Part shown: positions 5,243-6,462 of the stretch, in pieces | Position numbering within the stretch: the stretch's first letter is position 1 | Layout: each line of letters opens with the position of its first letter | NCBI GenBank assembly: GCA_012515635.1 | Contig: JAAYXZ010000128.1 | Location: forward strand, 1-6,462 | Source: Elusimicrobiota bacterium | Lineage (GTDB): Bacteria; Ratteibacteria; UBA8468; B48-G9; JAFGKM01 | Direction: 5' to 3' | DNA: 6,462 nucleotides | Made by a program: the position numbers and the translations under genes | The notes under the pieces: generated by a model | The model's input: the letters and a program-made list of their open reading frames with translations, nothing else | The model's database searches: none | Told to the model about the DNA's origin: nothing

Positions 5243-6112
5243 CTATTTTATAATACTAAAGATATAGTAAATATATATATTTAAACATATTAAGGAGAGT
5301 AAAGCTCCTCCTAATATACTGAAAAACACCTTATAGTTATAACTACCTACCAATTCTTTTTCGCTTCTGTTTGATATGAGGAAGTGTTTGACCAGTTCTC
5401 CTTTCCCTATAACTTTATTTTGGAAATGTTCAGGTGTGTCATAGTCGCCTTGTTTCAGGGTGTTTTTAATATCTTCAAACTCTCTCCTTACTTGTTCTAT
5501 TATTTTTTCCTTTGCCAATCTCCGCTCTTCTTCATCTATCCACATATCCTTGTTGATATCCAGTTTTATCTTCTCTTCAGGGTTATCTATCATCTCCTGT
5601 AATCTTGATTCAACTTCTTCCTGTATTCTCTCCTCCCTGCCTTTACATACTTTTACCGTCCCTAAAACATAGACCGTCTCGTTTTGCATTATATTCCATT
5701 CCCTATATCTTTTATTGCCTTCCGTCCGCGAATATCTTACAGGAAGATCCATTTCAGCGCCTATAGGATCTATCATAACTGAACCTGTCTCGTCCTTTAC
5801 AAAAAACGGTATATCTGTCTTTACCTCCAGTTCCTTTACCCAATAGGTTGTTTTATCTGTTCTTACAAGACGTTCCTCAAGAAGATGGTAAAAAACACAG
5901 GATGCTTTAGTATAAGGACCCGACAAAGGCGTGCGCGACTCTGCAATACCATTAATTTCAACAAGCCCCATCGCTATGGAACGAATCTTTGAGGTGGGAA
6001 TATTCTGTATAAGCCGTTTTACCCAGAATTTTCTAAAACCCGAAAAGAATAAATAAACCCCCGCAAAAAATCCTATCAGCGACCAGAATAAGACCCTCAT
6101 ATCCATATTCAT
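5243..6112 (-). CDS. GIDE-like (MULAN/E3-ligase-type) membrane protein without a RING domain
   Basis: This is a 289-residue membrane protein with a transmembrane helix at each end (about 7-25 and 263-286). After the first helix comes IPTSKIRSIAMGLVEINGIA (38-57), then SGPYTKASCVFY (64-75), FFVKDETGSVMIDP (103-116) and, after REWNI, ETVYVLGTVK (145-154). This order and these motifs match the GIDE domain found in the eukaryotic mitochondrial E3 ligase MULAN and in many prokaryotic proteins, which databases often call E3 ubiquitin ligase family. There is no RING finger: only C72, C156 and C276 are present, so no ubiquitin ligase activity is expected. A charged, probably helical insert spans about 157-222, and FLISNRSEKELV (244-255) just before the last helix looks like the family's C-terminal motif. 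The start at 6112 has only a weak GAAGAAAA site; ATGs at 6106 and 6100 are alternatives. It follows purH by 8 bases. The role is unknown. Confidence 0.8.
   Translation of the reverse strand: MNMDMRVLFWSLIGFFAGVYLFFSGFRKFWVKRLIQNIPTSKIRSIAMGLVEINGIAESRTPLSGPYTKASCVFYHLLEERLVRTDKTTYWVKELEVKTDIPFFVKDETGSVMIDPIGAEMDLPVRYSRTEGNKRYREWNIMQNETVYVLGTVKVCKGREERIQEEVESRLQEMIDNPEEKIKLDINKDMWIDEEERRLAKEKIIEQVRREFEDIKNTLKQGDYDTPEHFQNKVIGKGELVKHFLISNRSEKELVGSYNYKVFFSILGGALLSLICLNIYIYYIFSIIK
5268..5317 (-). repeat. Hairpin and AT palindrome inside the 3' end of the GIDE-like gene
   Basis: An 11-base-pair inverted repeat (arms 5287-5297 and 5305-5317, with a 2-base bulge at 5310-5311 and a 7-base loop) lies in the coding sequence for the last membrane helix. 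It is followed on the transcribed strand by a perfect 16-base AT palindrome at 5268-5283. There is no U-run directly after the stem, so it is not a standard intrinsic terminator. It may be mRNA structure or only a by-product of AT-rich codons. Confidence 0.35.
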
Positions 6113-6120
6113 TTTTCTTC

Positions 6121-6462
6121 TTAATGCCTAAAGTGGCGCATACCTGTGAAAACCATCGCTATTCCATATCTATCACAGGCATTTATCACCTCTTCATCAT
6201 TTTTAGAACCTCCCGGCTGTATAATAGCGCTGACTCCTGCTTCTTTTAAAATATCTATGCCGTCAGCAAACGGGAAGTATGCATCTGATGCCGATACAAG
6301 AGGTGTTATCTCTTTTTTGAAATTATCCTTCATTTTCATTACAGCAATCCTTGCGGAATCATACCTTGACATTTGGCCGGCGCCAATTCCTACGGTCTCC
6401 TCTTTCGTAGCAACAATGATAGTGTTAGATTTTACAAATTTACAAACCGTCCATGAAAACTT
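6121..6462 (-). CDS. purH: Bifunctional purine biosynthesis protein PurH, C-terminal part (truncated by window edge)
   Basis: This is the C-terminal 113 residues of PurH, which catalyses the last two steps of IMP synthesis: AICAR formyl transfer from 10-formyl-THF and IMP cyclohydrolase. Full proteins are about 510-530 residues with the cyclohydrolase domain first, so only the end of the AICAR transformylase domain is visible. The reading frame is open to the window edge at 6462. An ATG at 6372 is internal, because the upstream in-frame codons already match the family. Marks, numbered within the fragment, are VKSNTIIVA (10-18), GIGAGQMSR (25-33), SASDAYFPFADG (57-68), PGGS (83-86) and the terminal MRHFRH (108-113), which matches the aromatic/basic C-terminus usual in PurH. 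The TAA stop (6123-6121) is 8 bases before the GIDE-like gene, so the two are probably in one transcript. Confidence 0.95.
   Translation of the reverse strand, partial: KFSWTVCKFVKSNTIIVATKEETVGIGAGQMSRYDSARIAVMKMKDNFKKEITPLVSASDAYFPFADGIDILKEAGVSAIIQPGGSKNDEEVINACDRYGIAMVFTGMRHFRH

Noticed and set aside
5243..6112. Calling the GIDE-like protein an E3 ubiquitin ligase, as automatic annotation often does.
   Set aside because: It has only three cysteines, not arranged as a RING finger, so there is no basis for ligase activity.
6121..6372. A stand-alone 83-residue protein starting at the ATG at 6372.
   Set aside because: The 30 in-frame codons upstream to the window edge also match PurH (KSN and GIGAGQ motifs), so this is an internal Met of a truncated purH.

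Overview
The window is a compact, AT-rich stretch (roughly 40% G+C by eye) with bacterial AGGAG-type ribosome binding sites and TATAAT-like -10 boxes. It comes from a bacterium with an anaerobic style of energy metabolism. The evidence is a V/A-type ATPase rotor gene carrying the Na+-ligand motif LPGTQG, a ferredoxin-fused electron transfer flavoprotein, and an oxygen-sensitive radical SAM enzyme. The phylum cannot be fixed from the sequence. Clostridia-like lineages or an uncultivated bacterial phylum with a V-type ATPase would both fit. I see no mobile element, CRISPR array, tRNA or rRNA.

Left block (1-2223, minus strand). One promoter near 2250 drives etfB, then etfA, then atpK. etfB and etfA overlap by one base (TAATG) and atpK starts 17 bases after etfA. 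EtfB has the DG-T-QVGP signature that I associate with NAD(H)-using, possibly bifurcating ETFs. EtfA carries an N-terminal 2[4Fe-4S] ferredoxin domain. The third gene is the membrane rotor subunit of a V-type ATPase and is cut by the window edge. The block therefore links flavin/ferredoxin electron transfer with an ion-driven ATPase, although the dehydrogenase partner of the ETF is not in view.

Centre (2224-4525). A 90-base divergent intergenic region separates etfB from a plus-strand radical SAM gene of the COG0731 type. That gene converges on a minus-strand FAD flavoprotein of the HI0933/YhiN/BaiN family, and their 3' ends overlap by 8 bases with no visible terminator.

Right block (4526-6462, minus strand). 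In transcription order this reads purH (3' part only), a two-membrane-segment GIDE-like protein, lemA, then the BaiN-like gene. purH and the GIDE-like gene are 8 bases apart. lemA has its own likely -10 box in an 88-base gap. The LemA/GIDE-like pair is a plausible membrane module of unknown role sitting behind a purine biosynthesis gene.

No stretch longer than about 100 bases lacks a gene. Most of the genes are recognisable families. The least explained items are the GIDE-like/LemA pair, the COG0731 radical SAM protein and the ETF-ATPase arrangement.
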